From: Oceanidesulfovibrio marinus
GTDB lineage: Bacteria; Desulfobacterota; Desulfovibrionia; Desulfovibrionales; Desulfovibrionaceae
Assembly (NCBI RefSeq): GCF_013085545.1
Contig: NZ_CP039543.1
Span: 3,999,322-4,063,321, forward strand
Length of the DNA: 64,000 bases
Reading direction: 5' to 3'
In this document: in pieces, positions 45,743-54,302 of the stretch
How positions within the stretch are numbered: position 1 is the stretch's first letter
Layout of the letters: every line of letters begins with the position of its first letter
The notes under the pieces: model-generated
Told to the model about the DNA's origin: nothing
The model's database searches: none
The model's input: only the letters and a program-made list of their open reading frames with translations
Position numbers and translations under genes: made by a program

Positions 45743-46534
45743 GTGCGTATCACGAAACACCCCATGTACAGACAGACGGTTCTTGGAGTGGCGATCCTCG
45801 CCTTGGTCAGCCTCGCCCCTCTTGCCGGCGTGCGTCTTGCGTCCGAGGGCGGCGCGCGTGCCGTTTCCGGCTTGGCCAAAGGCGTATCGGGCGCGGCCTC
45901 CGCTGTGAGCGCGTCCATAGCCCCGACGGCGCATGGCATCGCGAACGGCGCGGCAGGCCTGGCGATGCGGGTCTCGGCCACGTCCAGGGCGTTGATCGAT
46001 ATGCGGATCTCGCCGCTGTTGGCCGAGCTTCGGGATACCATGGGCGACGGTCTGCAGCGTTGCCGCCGGATCGCCTCGCGCGTGACCTCCGGGTGGTACC
46101 GCGTCACGGCCTCGCTCCAGCCGCGGCTGGGCCCGCTGCCGAACATGAAATCGATGCGCGACATCATCAACGCCACCTGCGCCAAGTACGGCATGGAGGA
46201 GGCGCTGGTCATGGCTGTGGTGCGCGCGGAGTCCAACTTCAACCCGCGGGCCGTCAGCTCCAAGGGCGCGCGTGGGCTGATGCAGCTCATGCCGGCCACG
46301 GCGCGGGATCTGGGCGTGAGCAACAGCTTCGACCCGGCCGAGAACATCGACGGCGGCGTGCGTTACCTCAAGTGGCTGCTGCGGGTGTTCAACAACGACA
46401 CCAAGCTGGCCCTGGCCGCCTACAACGCCGGCCCCACCAATGTGCGGCGGCACAAAGGCATCCCACCGTTCCGCGAGACCAAACGCTACGTGAAACGGGT
46501 GCTGCGCTTCTACGACAGCTACTCGGCCAGCTAG
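45743..46534 (+). CDS. Lytic transglycosylase (SLT domain)
   Basis: The 263-residue protein has an N-terminal hydrophobic signal/anchor (QTVLGVAILALVSLAPLAGV) and an Ala-rich region. The C-terminal SLT domain (about 140-260) contains MAVVRAESNFNPRAVSSKGA with catalytic Glu163, RGLMQLMPATARDLG and LALAAYNAGPTNVRR. It should cleave peptidoglycan with formation of 1,6-anhydro ends, in the periplasm. The start is uncertain: a GTG at 45743 or an ATG at 45764, neither with a good ribosome-binding site. A terminator follows. Confidence 0.88.
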   Translation: MRITKHPMYRQTVLGVAILALVSLAPLAGVRLASEGGARAVSGLAKGVSGAASAVSASIAPTAHGIANGAAGLAMRVSATSRALIDMRISPLLAELRDTMGDGLQRCRRIASRVTSGWYRVTASLQPRLGPLPNMKSMRDIINATCAKYGMEEALVMAVVRAESNFNPRAVSSKGARGLMQLMPATARDLGVSNSFDPAENIDGGVRYLKWLLRVFNNDTKLALAAYNAGPTNVRRHKGIPPFRETKRYVKRVLRFYDSYSAS

Positions 46535-46569
46535 ATTCGGGAACCTTCCAGAGGATTGAGAGCGTGGAC

Positions 46570-46607
46570 CCCTGCCGTGCGCAATGCGTGGGCAGGGCGT
46601 TTTGTTG
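46570..46607 (+). terminator. Rho-independent terminator after the lytic transglycosylase gene
   Basis: CCCTGCC (46570-46576) and GGCAGGG (46591-46597) form a stem with a 14-base partly self-paired loop, followed by a GTTTTGTT tract. Confidence 0.65.
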
Positions 46608-46723
46608 CGTCCGCGGCACGGGTACGGCCGGTGCTGCGCGACGCCGGCGCGTAGATGTAGTGTGCGCGTGTTCGCGCTGAATCGCGTGTGACCGTCAGCC
46701 GCGCGTTGGCCGCAAGAGAAGGA

Positions 46724-46747
46724 GCCGGACGCAACGGAGCGTCCGGC
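46724..46747 (-). terminator. Stable hairpin, probable terminator of the phasin-like/UbiB unit
   Basis: GCCGGACGC (46724-46732) and GCGTCCGGC (46739-46747) form a perfect 9-bp stem. On the minus strand it is followed by TCCTTCTCTT rather than a continuous T run, so termination is plausible but not certain. The rest of 46535-46825 shows no gene. Confidence 0.45.
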
Positions 46748-46825
46748 GGTGTTAAACAGTCCAGCGGTATCGAGGGGCGGCGGCGTCCGACCGTGGCGGT
46801 CGGAGATGCGTCGCAGTGCGGGCGG

Positions 46826-47152
46826 CTACTCGGCGTCCGGCTCGCTGTACGCGCCGCGGTGGCCGGTGGATAGCTCAAGCTGCTCCACCCGCGCCAGCAG
46901 GGCCTCGTACTCCTCGCGGCTGACCAGGCCGATCTCGCCGAGGGCGGACTGCACCTGGTCCTTGCCGCGAATCTCCAGGTCGTCCATGTACTTCTGCAGC
47001 TCTTCCATGAACTTGCCCTTGCGATCGGCAAAGCCCTGGGCCTTTTCCCTGCCCTTGGCCAGCAGCTCTTCCAGCGAGTCTTCCACGCCGTCCTTGATCA
47101 TCAGGCCCACGCCGAGGCCGGTCAGGAATCCATTCTTGAAAATGTTGTCCAT
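46826..47152 (-). CDS. Phasin-like coiled-coil protein
   Basis: The 108-residue protein has a Gly-rich hydrophobic N-terminus (NGFLTGLGVGLMIKDG), a long helical stretch (EDSLEELLAKGREKAQGFAD, ELQKYMDDLEIRG) and a C-terminal coil with SREEYEALLARVEQLE. This pattern matches PHA-granule regulator phasins, which also commonly adjoin UbiB/AarF kinases. AGGAG precedes the ATG. It lies 18 bases after the UbiB gene stop on the same strand, so the two are one operon. Confidence 0.78.
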   Translation of the reverse strand: MDNIFKNGFLTGLGVGLMIKDGVEDSLEELLAKGREKAQGFADRKGKFMEELQKYMDDLEIRGKDQVQSALGEIGLVSREEYEALLARVEQLELSTGHRGAYSEPDAE

Positions 47153-47170
47153 ATCGCACTCCTGTGCAGA

Positions 47171-48850
47171 TTATTTGCGTGTAAACACCATACGGAGCAG
47201 CAGCCATGCGCCGAAGACGCCGCTCAGGGTGAAACCGACCAGACCGAGGATGGGAATGCCGTGCCACTTGGGCCCCAGGCCGGAGATGAACAAGAGGGAC
47301 GAGCCCACGATGAGGCTAGCCACGATGAGCCCGGTAGCGATGCGGTCCGCGATGGAGCCCATGCGGTCCACCATGCGGCCGAAGTCGTGCTGCTCCATCT
47401 CCACCTTGAGCTGGCCGTGTTCCATGATCCGGAAAAGCTTGTCGATGCGCTCGGGCATCTTGGAGATGAGGCGCAGGTTGCTGTCCAGGTCGCCCAAAGG
47501 GGGCCGGTCCGAGAAGAGCACCGAGTAGCGCTTGACCATGAAGCGCAGGGCCACGGGCTTGAGCGCGGCCACGGCGTCGAACTCCGGGCAGATGGTGTGG
47601 CCGGCGGCCTCGGTGGCCAGCAGGGCGCGCGCCATCAGGATGTAGTCCGAGCGCAGGGACACGCCGTACTGCCGGCAGAGGCTGGTGAGCTCCAGCAGGA
47701 ACATGCCGAAGTTCGGGTTGTCGTTGATGGGCGTGCGGATGCGCTCCAGCAGGAACATGATGTCGGACTGGAAGCGGACGAAGTCGATGAGCGGCGGCGC
47801 CTTCACGGCCATGTCCAGGGCCACGCGGGCGGCGCGGCGGGCGTCCGATTTCACCACGGCGATGATGTAGTCCACGATGGCCGACTGCATCTCCGGGGTG
47901 AAGCGGCCCACCATGCCGAAGTCGTAGAACACGAGCTCGTCGTTCTCGCCGAGTTTGAGGTTGCCCAGGTGGGGATCGGCGTGGAAAAAGCCGAAGTCCA
48001 GCATCTGCTTGATGGCGCAGTCCAGCCCGCGGTTGGCGATGGCCAAGCGGCGGTCCTTGTCGGCCGTTATCTTGTCCAGTCGCGTTGCCGGCACGTACTC
48101 CATGACCAGAACGTCGCTGGTGCAGTACTTGCCGTGGACCTTGGGCGCGCGGACCGTGGAATCATTCTCGAAGCAGTGGTTGAAGTAGGTCATGTTCCGC
48201 GCTTCGTTGAGAAAGTCGAGCTCCCGCATGAGGGACTTGCGTATTTCGTCCACCACGTCCGGCAGGTTGGCCGGCTTGAGGGAGTAGACCCGCTCGTGCG
48301 CCAGGGAGGCGAGGTAGGCCATGACGTCCAGGTCCGCCTCCACGGTCTTTTCCACGCCGGGTCGCTTGATCTTCACGGCCACGGTCTCGCCGGTCTCGCG
48401 CAGCACGGCCCTGTGCACCTGGGAGAGGGAGGCCGAGGCGATAGGCTTTTGCTCGAAGCTGGAGAAGACCTTTTCCAGGGGCTTGCCCAATGACCGTTCC
48501 ACGCGCGTTTTGATGGCCTCGAACGCCACGGGTGGCACGGTTTCCTGGAGATTCTGGAGCTCGTTGGTCAGCTCCGGCGGCACCAGGTCCGGACGCATGG
48601 AAAGGATCTGGCCGATTTTGATCATCGTGGGGCCGAGCTCCTCGATGATGTGGCGGATCTTCTCCCACAGCGTCATCTCGTGGCTGATGGGACAGGCGTT
48701 CCGCCGGCAGCGCCATCGTGTGAAACGGCTCAGCCCGAGCAGCTCCGAGATTTCGCCGAAGCCATACTTGATGAATACCGTGATGACGACGCGGAGCCGG
48801 TTGGCCGCCTTCAGGGTGGAGAGTCGGAGTAAGCCGGTGTGGTTTTGCAT
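47171..48850 (-). CDS. ubiB: UbiB/ABC1-family atypical kinase
   Basis: The 559-residue product is an ABC1/UbiB protein. It shows the family KxGQ motif in GPTMIKIGQILSMRPDLVPP, the Ala-rich nucleotide loop ASASLSQVHRAVLRETGETV, the metal-binding FFHADPHLGNLKLGE and YDFGMVGRFTPEMQS. Two C-terminal membrane helices (ATGLIVASLIVGSSLLFISG and a last segment near residues 530-550) place it at the membrane. Relatives support quinone or lipid metabolism; sulfate reducers use menaquinone, so a lipid/quinone role is inferred. AGGGGA precedes the ATG. It is first in a unit with the phasin-like gene. Confidence 0.9.
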   Translation of the reverse strand: MQNHTGLLRLSTLKAANRLRVVITVFIKYGFGEISELLGLSRFTRWRCRRNACPISHEMTLWEKIRHIIEELGPTMIKIGQILSMRPDLVPPELTNELQNLQETVPPVAFEAIKTRVERSLGKPLEKVFSSFEQKPIASASLSQVHRAVLRETGETVAVKIKRPGVEKTVEADLDVMAYLASLAHERVYSLKPANLPDVVDEIRKSLMRELDFLNEARNMTYFNHCFENDSTVRAPKVHGKYCTSDVLVMEYVPATRLDKITADKDRRLAIANRGLDCAIKQMLDFGFFHADPHLGNLKLGENDELVFYDFGMVGRFTPEMQSAIVDYIIAVVKSDARRAARVALDMAVKAPPLIDFVRFQSDIMFLLERIRTPINDNPNFGMFLLELTSLCRQYGVSLRSDYILMARALLATEAAGHTICPEFDAVAALKPVALRFMVKRYSVLFSDRPPLGDLDSNLRLISKMPERIDKLFRIMEHGQLKVEMEQHDFGRMVDRMGSIADRIATGLIVASLIVGSSLLFISGLGPKWHGIPILGLVGFTLSGVFGAWLLLRMVFTRK

Positions 48851-48948
48851 GGTCCCCTCTGTTTGTCACTGCGCAGTACGCGAGTGCAACATGAGAGATA
48901 CCATAGGTGGGATGCGATTTCCAAGACGGAGGTGTGGCATTTCCCGAA

Positions 48949-49989
48949 TCATTTCGATTCGGTGACGAGGTGGTCGCTGACGCGGCGGGTGAGCTCGGGG
49001 ATGAAGTTCCCTCTGTTGCCCGTGCCGGTGACCAGAGTGACCAGGACAAAGGTATGGCCGTCTGGCAGGCGGATGATGCCGGCGTCGTGGAAGGTGTCGC
49101 TGGTGGTGCCGGTCTTGGAGTAGACCTTGGCGCCCTCGGGCGCGCCGCCGGCGATGCGGCGTCTCTGGTAGGGCTGCTCGGCCACGTTGCGCTGCATCAG
49201 GGTGCGCATGGCGTCGCAGCTCTGGGGCGAGGCAAGCCTGTCCTGGGCCAGGAGCTGGAGGTAGCGCGCCGCGGACAGGGCGGTCATGGAGTTGCGGTTC
49301 ACCCAGGGGCCGCCGAACTGCCCGCCGCTGAGGAACTGGCGCTCGGCGTCCGGAATGGTCCCGCCCCACGTCTTCTGGTTGGCGTTCACGTCCTCGATGC
49401 TCAGCACGCCTTGGAGCCAGCGGTTGCAGGCGTTGCGCTTTTCCGAGAACTCCCGGAACTCGTCGGGCTGCATCAGGCTCTCCTCGTGGGTGTCGCTCCA
49501 GGTGTCCACGATCTTGCCCGTAGCCACGTTGGAGGAGGGCCGGATCATCTGGGTGAGCTGCTTGCGCAGCTCCGGGGTGATCTCGATCTCGCCGCGATCC
49601 GCCAAGTGGTAGACGTAGCCCATGTAGAACATCTTCACCACGCTGGCCGGGTAGACCGGCTCGTCGCCATGGAAGTGGGCAGAGCGCGGAGCTTCTGGGT
49701 CGGCCAGATCGATGAGCGCCACGTGCACGCGGTCCTCGGCAAGGTCGGAGACCTCGGCCAGGGTCTCGCGGACCATGCGGTCCAGCGCGGCGTTCAGGGC
49801 GGCGTCGGGCACGGGCTCCGGCGGCAGCTCCGGCATTGCCAGGGCAGTACCGTTGCCCACGGCATTGGCGTTGCCTGTGCCGGCTATGCCCACGGCATCA
49901 GGTGCGGAGGCGTTGCCGGCCAGGGCTGTGGAGCAGAGGGCAAGGACGATGGCCGTTGTAAAAAGAATACGGATAATCAGGGTGCGCAT
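48949..49989 (-). CDS. Beta-lactamase-fold serine hydrolase (class A-like)
   Basis: The 346-residue exported protein has an N-terminal signal peptide (LFTTAIVLALCSTALAG) and a low-complexity Gly/Ala/Asn segment. The core has the class A order: YPASVVKMFYMGYVYHL with the SxxK nucleophile and lysine, MIRPSSNVATGKIVD as the SDN-like motif, and KVYSKTGTTSDTFHDAG as the KTG box. Whether it hydrolyses lactams or acts on peptidoglycan or another ester is unknown, and a typical omega-loop Glu was not identified. No strong Shine-Dalgarno site precedes the ATG. Confidence 0.85.
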   Translation of the reverse strand: MRTLIIRILFTTAIVLALCSTALAGNASAPDAVGIAGTGNANAVGNGTALAMPELPPEPVPDAALNAALDRMVRETLAEVSDLAEDRVHVALIDLADPEAPRSAHFHGDEPVYPASVVKMFYMGYVYHLADRGEIEITPELRKQLTQMIRPSSNVATGKIVDTWSDTHEESLMQPDEFREFSEKRNACNRWLQGVLSIEDVNANQKTWGGTIPDAERQFLSGGQFGGPWVNRNSMTALSAARYLQLLAQDRLASPQSCDAMRTLMQRNVAEQPYQRRRIAGGAPEGAKVYSKTGTTSDTFHDAGIIRLPDGHTFVLVTLVTGTGNRGNFIPELTRRVSDHLVTESK

Positions 49990-50044
49990 TCACTTGAAAT
50001 AAGCATTGCGCGTGGCTTGAAAAGGGGGCCGGAGCGGCGGGAAA

Positions 50045-50755
50045 TCAGGTCAGTCGCAGCACGACCACGGTGATGTTGTCCTCGCCGCCGCGCTCGTTGG
50101 CGATCTCCACCAGCTGGCGGCAGGCCGATGTGGGGGTGGAGAAGGTGGCGATGCGCATGATCTCGTGGCCCTCCATCTTGTCGGAGAGGCCGTCGCTGCA
50201 GAGCACCACGATGTCGCCCAGCTGCAGGTCCAGGGGCGTGATGTACGGCTCCACGTCCGAGCGGGTGCCGATGGAGCGGGTGAGGATGTGGTAGTAGATG
50301 GAGGAGGGGAAGCCGCCTTCGGGTACGCCGCGCTCCTCGGCCACGGTGTGTATCTGGCTGACGCAGGTGGTGGTCCCGTTGCGTTGCAGATAGGCCGGGC
50401 TGTCGCCCACATTGGCGATGACAAAGCCGGACTTGTCCTGGAGCAGGGCGGTGATAGTGGTGCCCATGCCGCTCCACAAGGGGTTGGCGAGGGACTTGCC
50501 GCGGACGGTGCGGTTGGCCGCGTTCATGGCGAAGCGCAATCGCTCGGCCGCCGAGAATTCGCTCCCGGCGGTGCGGCGCAGAGACTCGCCGAACACCTCC
50601 ACGGCCAGGGCGCTGGCCACTTCGCCGGCCATGTGCCCGCCCATGCCGTCAGCCACCAGGTAGAGGCCCAGGTCACGGTCGATGAGGTAGGAATCCTCGT
50701 TGGACTTTCTGCGCCGGCCCACGTCGGAGAGCGCGGCGACCTCGATTTTGACCAT
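50045..50755 (-). CDS. PP2C-family Ser/Thr protein phosphatase
   Basis: The 236-residue cytoplasmic PP2C phosphatase (Stp/PppA type) has KIEVAALSDVGRRRKSNEDS with the metal-binding Asp/Glu, GLYLVADGMGGHMAGEVASA with the DGMGGH motif, GMGTTITALLQ, and IVVLCSDGLSDKME. It ends RGGEDNITVVVLRLT. It follows the related gene at 50765 by nine bases on the same strand. It probably reverses Ser/Thr phosphorylation by Hanks-type kinases, none of which lies in this window. Confidence 0.93.
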   Translation of the reverse strand: MVKIEVAALSDVGRRRKSNEDSYLIDRDLGLYLVADGMGGHMAGEVASALAVEVFGESLRRTAGSEFSAAERLRFAMNAANRTVRGKSLANPLWSGMGTTITALLQDKSGFVIANVGDSPAYLQRNGTTTCVSQIHTVAEERGVPEGGFPSSIYYHILTRSIGTRSDVEPYITPLDLQLGDIVVLCSDGLSDKMEGHEIMRIATFSTPTSACRQLVEIANERGGEDNITVVVLRLT

Positions 50756-50764
50756 GCTCGCCCG

Positions 50765-51664
50765 TTATCCCTTGCCCAGGAGGCGGCCCATGATGGTGAA
50801 GATGCTCGGCTTGACGCGGAAGCCGTCGTCCTCTTCTTCCTCGTGGGTCTCGGTTTCCATGGCGCGCAGCCGGACCACGATGACGCAGATGTTGTCCTCG
50901 CCGCCGCGCTCGTTGGCCATGTCCACCAGCTCGCGGCAGGCCGCTGCCGGCTCGTGCTGTGTGACGACAGGCAGCATCTCGTCCGGGTCCAGCTTGTTGG
51001 AAAGTCCGTCGGAGCAGAGCAGTAGTATGTCGCCGTCCTGAATCTGCACCTTGCGCATCTGGACTTTCAGGGTGGGGGCCACGCCTACGGCGCGGGTGAG
51101 CACGTGGCGGTAGCGCCTGTCCAGGGGCGGGGAATCCGGATCCAGCTCGCCGGAAGCTATTTTGGCGGCGTGCTCGGCCTCCACGGTGTGGACCACGGAG
51201 ATCAGGTGTATCTCGCCGTTCCGCGCCAGGTAGATGGGGCTGTCGCCCACGTTGGCCACTTCCAGCATGTCGTTGTCCAGCAGCACGGCAGCTGCGGTGG
51301 AGCCCATGCCCCGCAGGGCCGGATGCTTGGTGGATTTCTCGAACACGGCGCGGTTGGAGGCCAGGAAGGCTCCTTTCAGGAGGCGGCCCCGTTTGGCAAG
51401 GTGGGTGTCTTCCCCGTCGTTCAGCAGCAGGGGCTCATTGGGGTCCGGGGCCGGCGCATCGTGGTCCAGATGACGCCGCAACACCGAGCTGATGGTCTGC
51501 ACCACAAGCTTGCTGGCAACGCCGCCACCTTGGCGTCCGCCCATGCCGTCCGCCACCAGGAAGAGCCCAAGGCCTTCATCGATAAAAAAAGTATCCTGGT
51601 TCGTGTCTCGTCGTCGGCCGACATCGGTGGTTCCGGAGGCGTGTGTATAGATGGCGATGGGCAC
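50765..51664 (-). CDS. PP2C-family Ser/Thr protein phosphatase, second copy
   Basis: A second PP2C phosphatase of 299 residues, clearly paralogous to its neighbour: GTTDVGRRRDTNQDTFFIDE, GLFLVADGMGGRQGGGVASK, GMGSTAAAVLLDND and ILLLCSDGLSNKLDPD. The motif DGMGGR differs from the neighbour's DGMGGH. It has an insertion of about 50 residues in the first third and a C-terminal tail with an acidic EEEEDDG stretch. The GTG at 51664 is chosen as start, preceded by GAGG; an ATG at 51733 is in frame but adds residues without similarity. Confidence 0.88.
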   Translation of the reverse strand: MPIAIYTHASGTTDVGRRRDTNQDTFFIDEGLGLFLVADGMGGRQGGGVASKLVVQTISSVLRRHLDHDAPAPDPNEPLLLNDGEDTHLAKRGRLLKGAFLASNRAVFEKSTKHPALRGMGSTAAAVLLDNDMLEVANVGDSPIYLARNGEIHLISVVHTVEAEHAAKIASGELDPDSPPLDRRYRHVLTRAVGVAPTLKVQMRKVQIQDGDILLLCSDGLSNKLDPDEMLPVVTQHEPAAACRELVDMANERGGEDNICVIVVRLRAMETETHEEEEDDGFRVKPSIFTIMGRLLGKG

Positions 51665-52040
51665 CGTGGAGCATCCTCGTGGGCGGCGCGCAAAAAGGAC
51701 GCGTGATCCGAGCGTTTTCTGAGCATGGATCATGGATCACCATCCTATGCCGCCGTTGATTTTTCTAGCTCATGTAACGGGGGTTTACAAGCATTCATGC
51801 AGGGTTGGAGTCGATAGGGCGGTTTTGACCGGGACGTTGCTTTCCTTTGCGGATACGCATGGCAACCGGCGCTTTGGAGGAGGCGTCGTCGTCCGTACTG
51901 GCGTAACTGGCCGACGGAACGTGACGGCGGGACGGGTTGACGCAATCCCTCCGTGTGGCATGCTGGACAAGGTCGGGGATTACGCCGCAACCGGCCCTCC
52001 CCCATCCACGAACCCCACACGCTGCGAGGATACCACCATC

Positions 52041-52769
52041 ATGAACGATACCCGGCACATCCGCGACGAGCTGCAACAACGCGCCCGGGAATGGGGCGCC
52101 GATATCGTACGAATCGCCGACACCTCCCGGCTGGCAGGCATCGAGACCGAGCCGGCCGACCTGCTGGACGGCTTTCCACGCGCCGTGACCATGGCCGTGC
52201 ACCTGGCCGACGGCATCATGGACCAGATCACCGACGGCCCCACGCCGCTATACTCCTCCCACTACCAGCGGGTGAACGCCCTGCTGGACGACATCGCCGT
52301 GCGCGTGGCCGGCTTCCTCCAGTCCCACGGCGCGAAAGCCATGCCCATCCCGGCCAGCCAGATTCTCGACTACGAGCGCTTCGTCTCCTACATCTCGCAC
52401 AAGGCCGTGGCCATTGCCGGCGGCCTCGGTTGGCAGGGCAAGTCCCTCCTGCTGGTCACGCCCCAGTTCGGCCCGCGCGTGCGGCTGGTGACCGTGCTGA
52501 CCAATATGGACCTGCCGGCCGACGAGCCCGTCAAAAATCGCTGCGGCACCTGCACCTCCTGCACCGACGCCTGCCCGGCCGGCGCCATCCGCAACGTGAA
52601 CACCACCCTGCACTACGCCACCCGCGAGGAGGCCATCGACTTCGACGCCTGCCTCCAGCAGCTCGAAACTTTTGGCCAACTCGAGCACATCAACCCCTAT
52701 ATCTGCGGCGTCTGCATAGCTGTCTGCCCCTGGGGGAAGAAAAAGGCACGGAAAGCAAAGGCGGCCTGA
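52041..52769 (+). CDS. Epoxyqueuosine-reductase-like iron-sulfur protein
   Basis: The 242-residue protein has the C-terminal ferredoxin pattern CGTCTSCTDACPAGAI followed by CGVCIAVCPWGKKKA, giving two [4Fe-4S] clusters. The N-terminal half (RHIRDELQQRAREWGADIVR, GWQGKSLLLVTPQFGPR with VRLVTVLTNMDLP) resembles QueG-type domains, which reduce epoxyqueuosine. It is shorter than classical QueG (about 350-380 residues) and lacks the C-terminal HEAT-like repeats, so it belongs to the short relatives and its own substrate is uncertain. The ATG at 52041 is after GAGG. Confidence 0.82.
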   Translation: MNDTRHIRDELQQRAREWGADIVRIADTSRLAGIETEPADLLDGFPRAVTMAVHLADGIMDQITDGPTPLYSSHYQRVNALLDDIAVRVAGFLQSHGAKAMPIPASQILDYERFVSYISHKAVAIAGGLGWQGKSLLLVTPQFGPRVRLVTVLTNMDLPADEPVKNRCGTCTSCTDACPAGAIRNVNTTLHYATREEAIDFDACLQQLETFGQLEHINPYICGVCIAVCPWGKKKARKAKAA

Positions 52770-52790
52770 AGAATCCTAGAAAGGAAAGAG

Positions 52791-52871
52791 CCGAGGGCTC
52801 TGCCCTCGGGCACCCGCCAGGGAGCTTAGCTCCCTGGACCCAAATTTTGGGGTCCAGAGGAACAGTGTTCC
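52791..52871. repeat. Four-hairpin structured intergenic element
   Basis: Four consecutive stems are present: CCGAGGGC/GCCCTCGG (52791-52809), CCAGGGAGC/GCTCCCTGG (52817-52837), GGACCC/GGGTCC (52836-52855) and GGAACA/TGTTCC (52859-52871). From memory, similar modular hairpin elements are scattered between genes in Desulfovibrio genomes. Only one copy was found here. It may also end transcription of the flanking convergent genes. Confidence 0.6.
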
Positions 52872-52909
52872 CCCGGCCGCCGGAGGCATGCCTTAAGTCA
52901 CTATTCCAG

Positions 52910-53491
52910 TTAATTTTCCTGATGCAGCGCAACAATCTCCGGATAGCGGAAGCAGGAGACGACGTGGTCGTTGACCATGCCGGTGGCCTGCATGAAGGCG
53001 TAGCAGATGGTGGGGCCGACAAAGCGGAAGCCGCGTTTCTTGAGGGCCTTGCTCATGGCCTCGGACGCCGGGGTCTGGGCCGGGATGTCGGCCATGGTTT
53101 CCCAGGCGTTGTTGACCGGATGGCCATCGACGAAGCTCCAGATATAAGCGTCGAAGCTGCCGAACTCCTTCTGGACGTCGAGGAAGCAGCGGGCGTTGGT
53201 CACGGCGGCTGTGACCTTGAGCCGGTTGCGCACGATGTCGGGGTTCTGGAGCAGGGCTTCGATTTGTGCGTCGGAGTACTGCGCCACAGTCGCGGCGTCG
53301 AAGTTGGCGAAGGCCTCGCGGTAGCCGTCGCGTTTCTTGAGGATGGTGGACCAGCTGAGCCCGGCCTGGGCGCCTTCCAGCACAAGCATTTCAAAGAGCA
53401 GGGTGTCGTCGTGTACGGGCACGCCCCATTGCTCGTCGTGGTACTGGATATCCAGGGACGAGGCGTTTGCGGCCCAATCGCATCGTTTCAT
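52910..53491 (-). CDS. tag: DNA-3-methyladenine glycosylase I
   Basis: Tag removes 3-methyladenine from alkylated DNA. The 193-residue product starts MKRCDWAANASSLDIQYHDE followed by QWGVPVHDDTLLFEMLVLEG, then QAGLSWSTILKKRDGYREAF, and a C-terminal FRFVGPTICYAFMQATGMVN with the zinc-binding His and Cys residues (HVVSCF). The N-terminal Cys-Asp-Trp and the HDEQWG box are family hallmarks. The ATG at 53491 starts the family sequence after AAGGA; an upstream ATG at 53539 is not supported. Confidence 0.95.
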   Translation of the reverse strand: MKRCDWAANASSLDIQYHDEQWGVPVHDDTLLFEMLVLEGAQAGLSWSTILKKRDGYREAFANFDAATVAQYSDAQIEALLQNPDIVRNRLKVTAAVTNARCFLDVQKEFGSFDAYIWSFVDGHPVNNAWETMADIPAQTPASEAMSKALKKRGFRFVGPTICYAFMQATGMVNDHVVSCFRYPEIVALHQEN

Positions 53492-53602
53492 GTGGCGGCG
53501 TCCTTGTTGGGGTGCGGTTGATGGATCATGGTCTGGCACGTCCCGGCCGAGACATCAAGGGCGGCAGGGGGGCGGTTGCGGCTCCGATGCTCCGTGAGCA
53601 AA

Positions 53603-53637
53603 CAAAAAACGCCGGACGGAAAGCTTCCGCCCGGCGT
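53603..53637 (-). terminator. Rho-independent terminator of the tol-pal operon
   Basis: On the minus strand a long hairpin (ACGCCGG with CCGGCGT and inner CGGAAG/CTTTCCG pairs, 53609-53637) is followed by a run of six T residues. It lies just past the pal stop. Confidence 0.85.
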
Positions 53638-53665
53638 CGTGCATCGGGAATCGGTTCGGACCGGC

Positions 53666-54166
53666 TTACCAGACGGCCTGGAACTCGTCGCGGCGGTTCT
53701 GGGCCCAGGCGTTCTCGTTGTGGCCGATAACCGCGGGGCGCTCTTCGCCGTAGCTCACAGTTTCGATCTGCATGGTGGGCACGCCGAGCATGACCAGGTA
53801 CTTCTCGGCGGCTTTGGCGCGGCGTTCGCCCAAGGCCAGGTTGTACTCCTGGGTGCCGCGCTCGTCGCAGTGGCCTTCGATGAGCACCTTGAGATTCGGC
53901 TTGGTGCGGATGAGCTGGGCCTTGCGATCCAGGACCGCGCGGGCTTCGGGGGAGAGCTCAAAGCTGTCGAAGGCGAAGTAAATTTTTTCGCTCAGAACGA
54001 TACGTTGCGACTCGGACAGGTTGCGGGCTTCGAATTCGCTCTGGTTCATACCGGCGGAGCCTTCCGTGCCACCGGCGGGAGCCACTTGCTGTTTCGCACA
54101 GCCTGCGCTCAGGAGAAACGCGAGACAGACGAAAAGCGCGAAAACGGACAGTTGCTTGATGCGCAT
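53666..54166 (-). CDS. pal: Peptidoglycan-associated lipoprotein Pal
   Basis: Pal anchors the outer membrane to peptidoglycan and binds TolB. The 166-residue product starts with a lipoprotein signal, SVFALFVCLAFLLSAGCAKQ (lipobox SAGC). The OmpA-like domain (about 60-166) shows IYFAFDSFELSPEARAVLDR, VLIEGHCDERGTQEYNLALG and ERRAKAAEKYLVMLGV, the peptidoglycan-binding signature with Asp and Arg. The ATG at 54166 is preceded by GAGGAGG. It is the last gene of the operon after tolB. Confidence 0.95.
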   Translation of the reverse strand: MRIKQLSVFALFVCLAFLLSAGCAKQQVAPAGGTEGSAGMNQSEFEARNLSESQRIVLSEKIYFAFDSFELSPEARAVLDRKAQLIRTKPNLKVLIEGHCDERGTQEYNLALGERRAKAAEKYLVMLGVPTMQIETVSYGEERPAVIGHNENAWAQNRRDEFQAVW

Positions 54167-54302
54167 GGAAATTTTCCTCCTCACACAGGGGTTTTGTATG
54201 GTTGTTTTGCGGGTGGCGAGATCGTCGCCCAGCGGCCGGATTGTTGTCGCGGAAGCCCGCAGACGTCAAGGGACGCAGCCCGTTGGATACACAACATTTA
54301 CA

